DNA of 64,000 nt. Origin: Lysobacter arseniciresistens ZS79. Lineage in GTDB: Bacteria; Pseudomonadota; Gammaproteobacteria; Xanthomonadales; Xanthomonadaceae. The notes beneath the pieces were generated by a model. That model made no database searches, was not told the DNA's origin, and saw only the letters and a list, made by a program, of their open reading frames with translations. Of the stretch, positions 37,280 through 47,979 are shown piece by piece (within the stretch, counting starts at the first letter, position 1; each line of letters begins with the position of its first letter). The position numbers were made by a program, and so were the translations under genes. The stretch is from positions 1-64,000 of the forward strand of contig NZ_AVPT01000014.1 in assembly GCF_000768335.1 (NCBI RefSeq). Direction: 5' to 3'.

Positions 37280-37301
37280 CGACCGATCACGGAGAGCCAC
37301 C

Positions 37302-37874
37302 ATGACACCCGCAGACAAACTCAGCTCCGACCTCGACTACGTCGCCCGCGCGGTCCGCCGCAACGACCGTACCGCCGGGGTGCCCTCGATCTACTTCATG
37401 TGGGCGCTGCTGGTCGCGATCGGCTTCGCCCTGCCCGACTTCCGCCCCGCATGGGCCGGGCCGTACTGGCTGGTCGCCGGCATCGGCGGCGGGCTGGCCA
37501 GCTGGTGGCTGGCGGTGCGCGAGGAGCGCCGCTGCGGCACGATCGACCGCGACCTCGGCCGCCGCTTCGGCCTGCACTGGCTGGTCGGCGGCGTCGGCTT
37601 CCTGGTGTGCTGGCTGCCGGTGTTGCGCGGCGCTCCGATGGAGACGATGGCCGGCAACTTCCTGCTGGTCGGCGGGCTGGTCTACGCGTTGGCCGGCATC
37701 CACCTGGAGCGGCCGATGCTGTGGAGCGGGCTGCTGATGCTGGCCGCGTACGTGGTGCTGTCGGTGTTCGCGCCGCCGTATACCTGGACCATTACCGGGC
37801 TGGCGATCGGGCTGTCGCTGCTGTGGGCGGGCGTCGCGACCCGCCGCCAGCAGCCGCCGGCCGCCCACGCATGA
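37302..37874 (+). CDS. Six-TM-like membrane protein next to a winged-helix regulator
   Basis: A 190-residue protein with about five or six membrane segments (YFMWALLVAIGFAL, WLVAGIGGGLASWWLAV, WLVGGVGFLVCWLPVL, NFLLVGGLVYALAG, LWSGLLMLAAYVVLSV, TGLAIGLSLLWAGV). Preceded by GGAGAG. The gene for a winged-helix protein overlaps its 3' end. The pair is common in proteobacteria and may form a self-regulated unit; no function is known to me. Confidence 0.72.
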   Translation: MTPADKLSSDLDYVARAVRRNDRTAGVPSIYFMWALLVAIGFALPDFRPAWAGPYWLVAGIGGGLASWWLAVREERRCGTIDRDLGRRFGLHWLVGGVGFLVCWLPVLRGAPMETMAGNFLLVGGLVYALAGIHLERPMLWSGLLMLAAYVVLSVFAPPYTWTITGLAIGLSLLWAGVATRRQQPPAAHA

Positions 37875-38170
37875 AAGCGCTCGACGGCCTCGATCCGGTG
37901 TTCGAGCATCGTGCACGGCTGGCCATCGCGGTGCTGCTGGCACGCCACGGCGAGATCAGCTTCGCCCGCTTCAAGCAGCAGCTGGAACTGACCGACGGCA
38001 ACCTCGGCGCGCAGCTGCGCAAGCTCGAGGATGCCGGCTGCATCGCGCTGCGGCGCGACTTCGTCGAGCGCAAGCCGGTCACCTGGTACACGCTCACCTC
38101 CGCCGGCCGCAAGGCGCTGGACCGCCACCTGCAGGCGCTGCAGGCGGTGATCGCGACCGCCGCCGGATGA
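37871..38170 (+). CDS. Winged-helix transcriptional regulator
   Basis: A 99-residue wHTH_34/MarR-like DNA-binding domain: VFEHRARLAIAVLLARHGEI, FARFKQQLELTDGNLGAQLRKLEDAG (recognition helix) and VTWYTLTSAGRKALDRHL. No sensor domain. The four-base overlap with the membrane gene suggests they are one unit, probably repressing from the palindrome at 37253. Confidence 0.85.
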   Translation: MKALDGLDPVFEHRARLAIAVLLARHGEISFARFKQQLELTDGNLGAQLRKLEDAGCIALRRDFVERKPVTWYTLTSAGRKALDRHLQALQAVIATAAG

Positions 38171-38241
38171 GTGCGGCGGTGCCGATTGGCCCACGCGGGG
38201 CATCGATTGTCCCCGAGCGGGAACTGACCTCTGGCACCTTG

Positions 38242-38262
38242 GACCGGCCTTCCGGGCCGGTC
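38242..38262 (+). terminator. Hairpin before the efflux operon
   Basis: An 8-bp perfect stem (38242-38249 with 38255-38262) with a short loop, 72 bases after the regulator gene. Probably ends that transcript; no T-run. Confidence 0.45.
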
Positions 38263-38294
38263 ACACTCGGGGACTGGTGACGTCAGGGATGCAC

Positions 38295-39560
38295 ATGAGC
38301 GATTCGGCCGACCTGTTGAAGGAACTCAAGATCGACCGCCGCGCGCCGGCGCCGCAGCCGTCACGACGCACGTGGTGGATCGCCGGCGGGGCCGTGGTAG
38401 CGGTGCTGCTGCTCGGCGCGGCCGGCTGGGCGCTGCTGGCCGGCGGCGACGCGCCGGAGGTGCGCACCGCACCGGTGGTGGCGATCGGCGGCAACGGCGG
38501 CGCCAGCGCGTCGGTGCTCGATGCCACCGGCTACGTGGTCGCACGGCGGATGGCGACGGTCTCGGCCAAGGTCACCGGCAAGGTCCGCGAGGTGCTGATC
38601 GAGGAAGGCCAGCGGGTCGAGGCCGGCGAGGTCATGGCCACGCTCGACCCGGTCGACGCGCAGGCCGGCCGCGAGCTGGCCGCCGCGCAGCTGGCCGCCG
38701 CGCGCAGCCAGGTGGCCGGCGCCCAGGCGCGCTTCCGCGAAGCCGACGCCAACGCCAGCCGGCTCGGCGGCCTGGTCGGCCAGCAGCTCGTCTCGCAGGC
38801 GCAGTACGACCAGGCCGTGGCCGAGCGCGACGCGCTGCGCGCCCAGTTGCTGACCGCGCGCCGCAACGTCGAGGTCGCCGCCGACCAGCTCGCCATCGCC
38901 GACAACAACGTCGACAACACCGTGGTGCGCGCGCCGTTCGCCGGCGTGGTGATCGCCAAGGCCGCGCAGCCCGGCGAGATGATCTCGCCGCTGTCGGCCG
39001 GCGGCGGCTTCACCCGCACCGGCATCGGCACGATCGTCGACATGGACTCGCTGGAAGTCGAGGTCGACGTCGGCGAGGCCTACATCGGCCGGGTCAAACC
39101 GGAGATGCCGGTCGAAGCCACGCTCAACGCCTACCCGGACTGGCAGATCCCCGGTTCGGTCATCGCGATCATCCCCACCGCCGACCGCGGCAAGGCCACG
39201 GTCAAAGTGCGCATCGCGCTGCACGAGAAGGACGCGCGCATCGTGCCCGACATGGGCGTGCGCGTGAGCTTCCTGGAGGCGCCGCAGCCGGCCTCGGACG
39301 AAGACAAGCCGCGCGGCGTGCTGGTGCCGGCCGCGGCGATCGTCCAGCGCGACGGCCAGCCGGTCGCGTTCGCCGTGGTCGATGCCGGCGACGCCGGAGG
39401 CACGGTCGAGCTGCGCAGTATCGAAGTCGGCCGCAGCCTCGGCGACGACCGCGAGGTCACCGCCGGCCTGGCCGGCGGCGAGCGGGTCGTGCTCGATCCG
39501 CCCGAAACGCTCGGGGACGGCGCGCGGGTGCGCATCGCGCAGGCGCCGGACGAAGACTGA
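38295..39560 (+). CDS. Periplasmic adaptor (HlyD/RND-type) of an ABC efflux set
   Basis: A 421-residue protein with one N-terminal membrane helix (about 27-47), biotinyl-lipoyl half domain (VREVLIEEGQRVEAGEVMATLD), a long helical hairpin (about 110-180, Ala/Arg-rich), then beta-barrel and membrane-proximal domains. This is the MacA/AcrA-type adaptor. The start is at the ATG 38295, with an AGGGA site; an earlier ATG (38289) and GTG (38277) are in frame. Followed by ATP-binding and two permease genes. Confidence 0.88.
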   Translation: MSDSADLLKELKIDRRAPAPQPSRRTWWIAGGAVVAVLLLGAAGWALLAGGDAPEVRTAPVVAIGGNGGASASVLDATGYVVARRMATVSAKVTGKVREVLIEEGQRVEAGEVMATLDPVDAQAGRELAAAQLAAARSQVAGAQARFREADANASRLGGLVGQQLVSQAQYDQAVAERDALRAQLLTARRNVEVAADQLAIADNNVDNTVVRAPFAGVVIAKAAQPGEMISPLSAGGGFTRTGIGTIVDMDSLEVEVDVGEAYIGRVKPEMPVEATLNAYPDWQIPGSVIAIIPTADRGKATVKVRIALHEKDARIVPDMGVRVSFLEAPQPASDEDKPRGVLVPAAAIVQRDGQPVAFAVVDAGDAGGTVELRSIEVGRSLGDDREVTAGLAGGERVVLDPPETLGDGARVRIAQAPDED

Positions 39561-39620
39561 CCCATCCACCGCCGGCACCGCGCCGGCGACGTGCAACCCA
39601 TTCCCATCAAGGACGCCGCC

Positions 39621-40313
<693 letters not shown>

Positions 40314-40340
40314 CGCGCGCGCCATCCAAGGAGCCGGGAC

Positions 40341-41507
40341 ATGAAATACCTGCACCTGATCTGGGCCGCGCTGTTCCGCAGCAAGACCCGCACCCTGCTG
40401 ACCCTGCTGTCGGTGGTCGCCGCGTTCCTGCTGTTCGGCATGCTCGACTCGGTCCGCGTCGCCTTCAACGCCGGCGGCAGCGTGGCCGGCGCCGACCGGC
40501 TTGTGGTCGCCTCGCGCCTGTCGATCACCCAGACCCTGCCTTCGCGGCTGACCGCGCAGATCGCCGCGGTGCCGGGCGTGGAGAAGGTGGTCTACGCCAA
40601 CTGGTTCGGCGGCATCTACCGCGACCCGAAGAACTTCTTCCCGAATTTCGCGGTCGGTCCGGACTACTTCTCGCTGTACCCGGAGTACCGGATCCCGGCC
40701 GAACAGCTGGAGGCGTTCAAGGCCGACCGCACCGGCGCGATCGTCGGCGCCGCGCTGGCGCAGCGCCACGGCTGGAAGGTCGGCGACACCATCCCGCTGC
40801 AGGCGACGATCTTCCCCAAGGACGGCAGCAACGACTGGAGTTTCACCCTGCGCGGCATCTTCGAGCTGGAGGACGACAAGCGCCGCGGCGAGGAGAACCA
40901 GCTGATGTTCCACTGGGACTACTTCAACGAGGCCAACGACTACATCAGCGACGAGATCGGCTGGTACATGGTCAAGCTGGCCGACATCGACCAGGCCTCG
41001 CAGGTGGCGCAGGCGATCGACGCGATCTCGGCCAACTCCGACCACGAGACCCGGACCCAGACCGAGCAGGCGTTCAACCAGGCCTTCATCAAGCAGTTCG
41101 CCGACATCGGCCTGATCGTCAGCGCGATCATGGGCGCGGTGTTCTTCACCCTGCTGCTGCTGACCGGCAACACGATGGCGCAGGCGGTGCGCGAGCGCAT
41201 CCCGGAGCTGGCGGTGCTCAAGACCATCGGCTTCACCAGCCGCAGCGTGCTGATGCTGGTGCTGGCCGAATCGGTGCTGCTGGTGGTGCTCGGCGGCCTG
41301 CTCGGGCTGGCGATCGCCGCGGCGCTGATGCCGGCGGTCAGCGCGGTCAGCGCGGCCAGCGGCGGCCTGGTGCAACTGCCGACCGTGCAGGGCCAGACCT
41401 GGGCGGTCGGACTGGCGCTGATGCTCGCGATCGGACTGGTGGTCGGCGCGCTGCCGGCGCTGCGCGCGATGCGGCTCAACATCGTCGATGCACTGGCCGG
41501 ACGCTGA
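40341..41507 (+). CDS. FtsX/MacB-type ABC permease 1
   Basis: A 388-residue permease: TM1 near the N terminus ([15 protein letters not shown]), a periplasmic domain of about 230 residues, and three C-terminal helices (about 257-280, 305-330, 355-375) with the typical [21 protein letters not shown] segment. It ends in [17 protein letters not shown]. Mates with the ATPase upstream and the next permease as a heterodimer, as in LolC/LolE. Confidence 0.9.
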   Translation: MKYLHLIWAALFRSKTRTLLTLLSVVAAFLLFGMLDSVRVAFNAGGSVAGADRLVVASRLSITQTLPSRLTAQIAAVPGVEKVVYANWFGGIYRDPKNFFPNFAVGPDYFSLYPEYRIPAEQLEAFKADRTGAIVGAALAQRHGWKVGDTIPLQATIFPKDGSNDWSFTLRGIFELEDDKRRGEENQLMFHWDYFNEANDYISDEIGWYMVKLADIDQASQVAQAIDAISANSDHETRTQTEQAFNQAFIKQFADIGLIVSAIMGAVFFTLLLLTGNTMAQAVRERIPELAVLKTIGFTSRSVLMLVLAESVLLVVLGGLLGLAIAAALMPAVSAVSAASGGLVQLPTVQGQTWAVGLALMLAIGLVVGALPALRAMRLNIVDALAGR

Positions 41508-41517
41508 GGAAAATCGA

Positions 41518-42921
41518 ATGGACAGCAAAACACCTTCGCGTAATCCGCTGCTTCGCGTGTTCGCCGGCATTGCACACGCGATCGCTCTGATCGTGGGATT
41601 CGGCAACGCAAACCGGGGCCGGCGCTGGCTGGGCAACATCGGCGTGGTGCTCGCGCTCGCCGCCGGACTTGCGGCGTGGATCGCGCTGCCGTGGTGGGGC
41701 GTGCTGGCGGTCGCGGCGCTGGTGGCGCTGTGGCTGCTGCTGACCCGCGCCGGCCGGCTGGCACTGGCCGCGACCCGCGTCGGCATCGCCAGCCTGCCGC
41801 AGCGCTGGGGCGCGTCGTCGGTGATCATCGTCGGCATCGCCGGCGTGGTCGGCGTGCTGGTGGCGATGCTGGCGATGGGCGAAGGCTTCGCCGAAACGCT
41901 CAACCGGACCGGCAGCGACGACAGCGCGATCATGCTGCGCGGCGGCTCGCAGGCGGAAACCAACTCGGTGATCACCCGTGACCAGGTGCCGCTGGTGTCG
42001 GCGCTGCCCGGCATCGCCCGCGGCGGGGACGGCCGCCCGCTGCTGTCGCCGGAGCTGTCGCAGGTGGTGACGCTGATCGGCAAGGCCGACGGCACCGAGG
42101 TCAACGCGCAGCTGCGCGGGGTCGGGCCGAAGGCGTGGGAAGTGCGGCCGCAGGTCGAGGTGGTCGAGGGGCGGCGGTTCGAGCCCGGCCTGCGCGAGCT
42201 GATCGTCGGCGACGGCGCGAGCGAGCAGTTCCGCGGGCTGGACGTCGGCAGCACGATCGAGATCGGCAACCAGCAGTGGACCGTGGTCGGCCGCTTCGAG
42301 AGCGGCGACTCGCACGAGTCGGAACTGTGGGCGGACGCCGAGATCGTCGCCAGCACCTACAACCGGCCGGCGTTCCAGTCGATCACCGCGCGGCTGGACG
42401 CGGACGGCATGCAGCAGCTCAAGGCGGCGCTGGCGGCCGACCCGCGGCTCAAGCTCGATGTCGAGACCACCAGCAGCTACTACTCCAAACAGTCCGAAAA
42501 CCTGACCAGGCTGATCACGGTGCTCGGCACGGTGATCGGCGCGATCATGGCGATCGGCGCGGTGTTTGGCGCACTCAACACGATGTACGCGGCGGTCGCC
42601 GGCCGCGCCCGCGAGATCGCGACGATGCGCGCGATCGGCTTCCGCGGCCTGCCGGTGGTGGTGGCGGTGATGCTGGAGACGATGCTGCTGGCGCTGCTGG
42701 GCGGCGTGCTCGGCGCCGCGCTGGCGTGGCTGGTGTTCAATGGCTACACGGTGTCGACGCTGGGCAACAACTTCAGCCAGGTGGTGTTCTCGTTCCGGGT
42801 CTCGCCGGAGCTGCTGTGGAGCGGACTGAAGTGGGCGCTCGGCATCGGCCTGGTCGGCGGGCTGTTCCCGGCGCTGCGGGCGGCCCGGCTGCCGGTGACG
42901 ACGGCGCTGCGCGCTGCGTAG
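41518..42921 (+). CDS. FtsX/MacB-type ABC permease 2
   Basis: A 467-residue permease. It has an additional N-terminal region of about 80 residues with two hydrophobic helices (GNIGVVLALAAGLAAWIAL, GVLAVAALVALWLLL) before the standard MacB layout (SLPQRWGASSVIIVGIAGVVGVLVAML), a periplasmic domain and the three C-terminal helices with REIATMRAIGFRGLPV. The extra N-terminal pair is absent from permease 1. Spaced 10 bases after permease 1, with GAGGA. Confidence 0.88.
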   Translation: MDSKTPSRNPLLRVFAGIAHAIALIVGFGNANRGRRWLGNIGVVLALAAGLAAWIALPWWGVLAVAALVALWLLLTRAGRLALAATRVGIASLPQRWGASSVIIVGIAGVVGVLVAMLAMGEGFAETLNRTGSDDSAIMLRGGSQAETNSVITRDQVPLVSALPGIARGGDGRPLLSPELSQVVTLIGKADGTEVNAQLRGVGPKAWEVRPQVEVVEGRRFEPGLRELIVGDGASEQFRGLDVGSTIEIGNQQWTVVGRFESGDSHESELWADAEIVASTYNRPAFQSITARLDADGMQQLKAALAADPRLKLDVETTSSYYSKQSENLTRLITVLGTVIGAIMAIGAVFGALNTMYAAVAGRAREIATMRAIGFRGLPVVVAVMLETMLLALLGGVLGAALAWLVFNGYTVSTLGNNFSQVVFSFRVSPELLWSGLKWALGIGLVGGLFPALRAARLPVTTALRAA

Positions 42922-43049
42922 CGGTGGCCAAGGCGCGGGGCATCCACGCCGCGGGCCTCCGCGCATCGCCCCGGGCCGTCCGTCCACGGCATCCGTCGCG
43001 GTTCGTTCGATAGGGCTGTCGCCCGCTACCGCGCGACCCGGGGCCCCAT

Positions 43050-43121
43050 GTAGGAGCGACGTGAGTCGCGACCGCGCAGCCAATCGGCAGGTCAGTGGGT
43101 CGCGACTTACGTCGCTCCTAC
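43050..43121. repeat. GTAG palindromic repeat pair (SMAG/REP-like)
   Basis: Two 24-base arms in inverted orientation: GTAGGAGCGACGTGAGTCGC and on, at 43050-43073, and its reverse complement (one G/A difference) at 43098-43121, with a 24-base spacer. The GTAG start and length fit the GTAG-type REPs described in Stenotrophomonas. A second copy is at 60830. It lies between the permease gene and the Prc terminator. Confidence 0.85.
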
Positions 43122-43134
43122 AGAAAGCCCTGAA

Positions 43135-43163
43135 GAAAACGGGCGCCCGAAGCGCCCGTTTTC
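43135..43163. terminator. Bidirectional terminator
   Basis: A perfect 12-bp stem (43135-43146 with 43152-43163) with a five-base loop and A/T-rich ends on both sides. It ends prc on the minus strand. Confidence 0.9.
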
Positions 43164-43182
43164 CGTTGAAGCAGTCGCGGAC

Positions 43183-45459
43183 TCAGTCCGCCCAGTGCCC
43201 CGCGCTGGCCGACGCCGGCAGCACCGCCGACGACAGCTGGGCGTCGTTGCTCAGCAGCCAGACCGCGTCGGCGAGGATCGCGGCGGACTCGCGCAGCAGC
43301 GGGTCGGGGCGGTCCTCGGCGGCCTTCTCGCGGGCGGTGTCCAGTGCGATGTCGCGCTCGTTGGCGGTCAGGCCGTCGTCGAGCTGGGCGGCGGCCAGCG
43401 GGTCGAGCGCAAGGCCGAGTTCCTCGCGGATCTCCTGCCGCTGCTGCCGGCGCGCCTCGTTGGCGTCGCGCTCGGCGCGGCGCTCGGCCTCGTTGAGCGA
43501 CACCGAGGTCTCCGCGGCTTCCTTGCGGTAGCGCTCGACGTCCTCCTTCCACCACTGGAACTCGCGGTTGTCGGCGACGCGTTCGGCGTGCAGGGCCTCC
43601 AGCCGCGGCAGCAACGGCGCGAAGTTGCCGTAGCGGATGTGCGGCACCTCGGCGATCCTGGACCACGGCAGCGCGTTGTCGTAGGTGCTCTCGCCGTACT
43701 CGGTGGCGTCGACCGAGGCCGGGAAGGTGATGTCCGGCACCACGCCCTTGTTCTGGGTCGAGCCGCCGCTGACGCGGAAGAACTGGGCGATGGTCAGCTT
43801 GACCTGGCCGAAGCGCTCCTCCTCGTTGGCCGGCCAGCGGTCGAGGTCGACCAGGTTCTGCACCGTGCCCTTGCCGAAGGTGGTCTCGCCGATGACGAGG
43901 CCGCGGCCGTAGTCCTGGATCGCGCCGGCGAAGATCTCCGAGGCCGAGGCCGAGCCACGGTTGACCAGCACCGCCAGCGGGCCGTCCCAGGCCACGCCAC
44001 TGTCGCGGTCGCCCTCGACACTGACCCGGCCGCCGGACTCGCGCACCTGCACCACCGGGCCCTGGTCGATGAACAGGCCGGTCAGCTCGATCGCCTCGGT
44101 CAGCGAGCCGCCGCCGTTGTTGCGCAGGTCGAGCACGACGCCGTCGACGTTGTCGGCCTTGAGCCCGCGCAGCAGCTTGCCCACGTCACGGGTCGCCGAC
44201 GCGTAGTCCTCGCGGTTGAGGCGGCGGCCCTCGAAGTCCTGGTAGAAACCCGGCAGCTCGATCACGCCGATCCGCTGGTCGGGCGCGTCGCCCTGGCCCG
44301 GGATCGTCAGCACCTCGGCCTTGGCGGCCTGGTCCTCCAGCCGCACCTCGTCGCGGGTGATCACCACGCGCACCGGCTTGCTGTCGAGGCCGGCCTCGGC
44401 CGGGATCATGTCCAGCCGCACCTGCGAGCCCTTCGGCCCGCGGATCTTCTCGACCACGTTGTCGAGCCGCCAGCCGATCACGTCGACCATCGGCCCGCTG
44501 TCGCCCTGGCCGACCGCGGTGATGCGGTCGCCCGGGGCGAGGATGCCGGTCCTGTCGGCCGGGCCGCCGGCGACGATCTCGCGGATCGCGACCACGTCGT
44601 CCTGCTTCTGCAGCACCGCGCCGATGCCCTCCAGCGACAGCGACATCGACAGGTTGAAGTTCTCCGCCGAACGCGGGGTGAAGTAGTCGGTGTGCGGGTC
44701 GATCGCACCTGCGTAGCTGTTGAGGAAGGTCTGGAACACGTCCTGGCCTTCCAGCTCGGAGACGTTCTCGGCGAGGTTGGCGTAGCGCTTGTCGAGCGTC
44801 TCGCGGATGCTGTCGGCCTCCTTGCCGGCCAGCTTCAGGCGCAGCCAGTCGTTGCGCACCGACTGCTTCCACAGCTGGTCGAGCGCGGCGGTGTCGGCCG
44901 CCCACTGCGCGTCCTCGCGGTCGTAGTGGAAGCGGTCGTCGCCGGTGAAGTCGAAGATGTCCTGCTTCAGCAGGTCGCGGGCGTAGTCGACCCGCTCGTC
45001 GACGCGCTGGCGGTAGGTCGCGAAGATCGCGTAGGCCGGTTCCAGCTCGCCGCTCTTGATCGCGTCGTCGAGCAGGGTCTCGTAGCGGTCGAAGCGGGCG
45101 ATGTCGGCCGCGGTGAAGAACTGCTTGCCGCCGTCGAGCGCCTCCAGGTAGCGCTTGTACATGTCCGCCGACAGCGTGTCGTCCAGCGCCTGCGGCCGGT
45201 AGGCGTAGCGGCTGTCCGACAGCAGGCCGTAGACCAGCTTGGCGGCGGTGGCCTGGTACTCGGTGGGGCCGGTCGGCAGCTCGACCGCGGTTTTGTTCCG
45301 CCGCGGCTCGGCGGGCGTGCGCAGGGTCGCCGGCGGCGCCTCCTGCGCCGGTGCCGGGGTGGCCTGCACGGCCGGCGGCACGGCGGCGTTGTCGGCACGC
45401 GCGAGCAGCGCCAGCGGCGCGGTGAGCAGGAGGGCGAACAGGGGGGTCTTGGCGATCAT
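43183..45459 (-). CDS. prc: Carboxy-terminal processing protease (Prc/Tsp)
   Basis: A 758-residue exported S41 protease. Signal peptide (about 1-22), helical N domain, PDZ domain (GIGAVLQKQDDVVAIREIVAG, GDRITAVGQG), S41 catalytic domain with GVVLDLRNNGGGSL, the catalytic Ser in NRGSASASEIFAGAIQDYGRG and Lys in GETTFGKGTVQ. The C-terminal extension (about 650-758) is Glu/Arg-rich and helical. It trims periplasmic substrates, including peptidoglycan hydrolases in E. coli. Confidence 0.95.
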   Translation of the reverse strand: MIAKTPLFALLLTAPLALLARADNAAVPPAVQATPAPAQEAPPATLRTPAEPRRNKTAVELPTGPTEYQATAAKLVYGLLSDSRYAYRPQALDDTLSADMYKRYLEALDGGKQFFTAADIARFDRYETLLDDAIKSGELEPAYAIFATYRQRVDERVDYARDLLKQDIFDFTGDDRFHYDREDAQWAADTAALDQLWKQSVRNDWLRLKLAGKEADSIRETLDKRYANLAENVSELEGQDVFQTFLNSYAGAIDPHTDYFTPRSAENFNLSMSLSLEGIGAVLQKQDDVVAIREIVAGGPADRTGILAPGDRITAVGQGDSGPMVDVIGWRLDNVVEKIRGPKGSQVRLDMIPAEAGLDSKPVRVVITRDEVRLEDQAAKAEVLTIPGQGDAPDQRIGVIELPGFYQDFEGRRLNREDYASATRDVGKLLRGLKADNVDGVVLDLRNNGGGSLTEAIELTGLFIDQGPVVQVRESGGRVSVEGDRDSGVAWDGPLAVLVNRGSASASEIFAGAIQDYGRGLVIGETTFGKGTVQNLVDLDRWPANEEERFGQVKLTIAQFFRVSGGSTQNKGVVPDITFPASVDATEYGESTYDNALPWSRIAEVPHIRYGNFAPLLPRLEALHAERVADNREFQWWKEDVERYRKEAAETSVSLNEAERRAERDANEARRQQRQEIREELGLALDPLAAAQLDDGLTANERDIALDTAREKAAEDRPDPLLRESAAILADAVWLLSNDAQLSSAVLPASASAGHWAD

Positions 45460-45782
45460 GGGTACTTCGCGGTGGCGTTCGCGGGCGCCGTGGGGGCGGC
45501 CACTGGGGGGCGGGCCGGACTCAGGGTTGCAGCAGCCCGGACCACCCGACAGTGCCTAAAGTTGCAGCCCCTGTCACGTCGATGGCGCACAAAGCGGCGG
45601 CCCGCCGCGCGTGCACCATCGTTGCCGTTCAGCTTGGGCTCCCTGCCCGGAACAATCGCGTCGGAAGCCGCGCGACACCGCCAGTGCCGCGCCGGCTTCC
45701 GGCGCACCCCCATCACACCATGGTCGACGCGAAGACCGCGGCAACGCGGCCATCGGCGTGGCAGACCACCGGACGGGGTCGG
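45460..45782. other. Intergenic region between prc and lipA
   Basis: No convincing reading frame, RNA gene or strong hairpin is seen on either strand. It must hold the prc promoter on the minus strand, but no clear -35/-10 pair is evident. Confidence 0.5.
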
Positions 45783-46796
45783 TCAGGCGGAAACCGCGAG
45801 CCCGGCCTCGGCCGCCGAACGGTCGGCGTGGTACGACGAGCGCACCATCGGGCCGGAGGCGACGTGGGTGAAGCCCAGCGACATGCCGAACACCTCCAGC
45901 GCCTTGTACTCGTCCGGCGTCCAGTAGCGCATCACCGGGTGGTGGTGGGCGCTGGGCTGCAGGTACTGGCCGATGGTGACCATGTCGACGTCGTGCGCGC
46001 GCAGGTCGCGCAGGGTCTCGTGCACCTGCTCCAGGGTCTCACCGAGGCCGAGCATGATCCCCGACTTGGTGGTGACCTCCGGGTGCTGCGCCTTGAACTT
46101 CCGCAGCAGGGTCAGCGACCACTGGTAGTCCGCGCCCGGGCGGACGTTGCGGTACAGGTGCGGCACCGTCTCGAGGTTGTGGTTGAACACGTCCGGCGGG
46201 TTGGCCGCGAGGATCTCCAGCGCGCGCTCCATCCGGCCCTTGCCGCGGAAGTCGGGGGTCAGGATCTCGACCCTGGTGCCGGGGCTGTGCCGGCGGATCG
46301 CCTCGATGCAGTCGACGAAGTGCTGGGCGCCGCCGTCGCGCAGGTCGTCGCGGTCGACGCTGGTCACCACGACGTAGCGCAGGCCCATGTCGGCGACGGT
46401 TTCGGCGAGCCGGCGCGGTTCGTCGGCATCCGGCGGCTTCGGCCGGCCGTGGGCGACGTCGCAGAAGCTGCAGCGGCGCGTGCAGACGTCGCCGAGGATC
46501 ATGAAGGTGGCGGTGCCGTGGCCGAAGCATTCGTGGATGTTCGGGCAGCTGGCGTCCTCGCAGACGGTGACCAGGCGGTTCTCGCGCAGCTTGGACTTGA
46601 GCTTCTGCACCGCGTTGCCGGACGGGATGCGGACCCGGATCCACGACGGCTTGCGCAGCACCGGAGCGTCGGCGAACTGCACCGGCGAGCGGTTGATCTT
46701 GTCGCCGGCCAGCTGCTTCACGCCGGGCTGCAGCGAGGCCAGGGCGTCGCCGCTCACGACCGCGAGCGGGATGGTCTTGGAGGCGGGGTCGGTCAT
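45783..46796 (-). CDS. lipA: Lipoyl synthase
   Basis: A 337-residue radical SAM enzyme that inserts two sulfurs into octanoyl groups bound to lipoyl domains. It has the auxiliary cluster [12 protein letters not shown] and the radical [13 protein letters not shown], with HGRPKPPD and the C-terminal RSSYHAD (serine ligand to the auxiliary cluster). It directly follows lipB. Confidence 0.97.
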   Translation of the reverse strand: MTDPASKTIPLAVVSGDALASLQPGVKQLAGDKINRSPVQFADAPVLRKPSWIRVRIPSGNAVQKLKSKLRENRLVTVCEDASCPNIHECFGHGTATFMILGDVCTRRCSFCDVAHGRPKPPDADEPRRLAETVADMGLRYVVVTSVDRDDLRDGGAQHFVDCIEAIRRHSPGTRVEILTPDFRGKGRMERALEILAANPPDVFNHNLETVPHLYRNVRPGADYQWSLTLLRKFKAQHPEVTTKSGIMLGLGETLEQVHETLRDLRAHDVDMVTIGQYLQPSAHHHPVMRYWTPDEYKALEVFGMSLGFTHVASGPMVRSSYHADRSAAEAGLAVSA

Positions 46797-46839
46797 GGCA
46801 ATCCGGGGCTGCGGTCCGGCGGCGGCCGGGGGGGGTGGG

Positions 46840-47541
46840 TCAGGGCGCCGGCAGTGCCGGCGGCGGCGCGGTTTCGACCGCCAGGCCGAACTGCGCGGCG
46901 AGGTGCTCGACCAGCGCGGGCTTGACCGCGTCGAGGCCGGACGGGCCGCCCAAGTCTACCATCGAGGTCACCTGCAACCCCGCGTAACCACAGGGGTTGA
47001 TGCGCTGGAACGGCTCCAGGTCCATGTCGATGTTGAAGGCCAGCCCGTGGAAGGTGCAGCCGTGGCGGACGCGGATGCCGAGCGCGGCGATCTTGGCGCC
47101 GGCGACGTACACGCCCGGGGCGCCGTCGCGGCGGACCGCCTCGATGTTCCAGTCGGCCAGGGTGTCGATGATCGACTGCTCGATCCGGCAGACGTACTCG
47201 CGCACGCCGACCTTCAGCCGGCGCAGGTCCAGCAGCGGGTACAGCACGATCTGGCCGGGGCCGTGGTAGGTCACCTGGCCGCCGCGGTCGACGTGGAGCA
47301 CCGGGATGTCGCCGGGCATCAGCACGTGCTCGGGCTTGCCGGCCTGGCCGAGGGTGAACACCGGCTCGTGCTCGACCAGCCACAGCTCGTCGGGGGTATC
47401 GGCGCCGCGCGCATCGGTGAAGGCCTGCATCGCGCGCCAGACCGGCTCGTACGGCTGGCGGCCGAGGTCGCGCAGCTGCGCGGGCGGCAATGCGGCGGCC
47501 ACCGGCGCTGCCGGCGCTGGGCAGGCGGCTACAGCGTCCAC
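46840..47541 (-). CDS. lipB: Octanoyl-[acyl-carrier-protein]:protein octanoyltransferase
   Basis: A 233-residue transferase that moves octanoate from ACP to lipoyl domains. Motifs: [37 protein letters not shown] and [20 protein letters not shown] (catalytic Lys), followed by [21 protein letters not shown] with the catalytic Cys. The start (ATG 47541) lies 13 bases inside the 3' end of the ybeD-like gene. Confidence 0.96.
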   Translation of the reverse strand: MDAVAACPAPAAPVAAALPPAQLRDLGRQPYEPVWRAMQAFTDARGADTPDELWLVEHEPVFTLGQAGKPEHVLMPGDIPVLHVDRGGQVTYHGPGQIVLYPLLDLRRLKVGVREYVCRIEQSIIDTLADWNIEAVRRDGAPGVYVAGAKIAALGIRVRHGCTFHGLAFNIDMDLEPFQRINPCGYAGLQVTSMVDLGGPSGLDAVKPALVEHLAAQFGLAVETAPPPALPAP

Positions 47542-47807
47542 TTCACTTCCGGATGGCCGCGCAGGACCTCGTGGGCGCGCTCGTACTGCTCGCGCGACTC
47601 GGCCCGGAACACGATCCGGACCGACACGTAGCGGCCGTTGGACGAGTGCTTCCAGTCGACCTGCTCGGTCACCACTTCGATGCCGGCATCCAGCAGCAGC
47701 GTCGGCAGCACTGTTTCCAGGTCCTTCTCGGCCGCGCCCATCGCGCTGAGCTGGAACTCGCCGGGGAACTGGAAGCCGTGTTCAGGGTTGTCGGACTTGA
47801 TCTCCAT
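47529..47807 (-). CDS. ybeD: DUF493 (YbeD-like) protein
   Basis: A 92-residue alpha/beta protein ([24 protein letters not shown] at the end) of the YbeD/DUF493 family, which has an ACT-like fold and no known enzyme activity. The position upstream of lipB-lipA is the E. coli order. Overlap with lipB suggests coupling. Confidence 0.9.
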   Translation of the reverse strand: MEIKSDNPEHGFQFPGEFQLSAMGAAEKDLETVLPTLLLDAGIEVVTEQVDWKHSSNGRYVSVRIVFRAESREQYERAHEVLRGHPEVKWTL

Positions 47808-47979
47808 CCCGCCAGTATGGGATCGCCAGGGGCCGAACCCAAGCGCCCGCGGCGGGGTTTGCGCTAGCCGCGGGCGGCGGGGCGCGGGCCGGATGGCAGC
47901 ACCGCCGGGGTTTTGTCGTTAGCCGTCATGGGCGCCGCGATGGCGCTGCCCACGTTCCCCCACTTCCGGAACCGGACCG

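Noticed and set aside
43195-45927. 910-residue plus-strand frame opposite prc
   Set aside because: Runs through the unambiguous Prc protease and its upstream gap without any recognisable domain.
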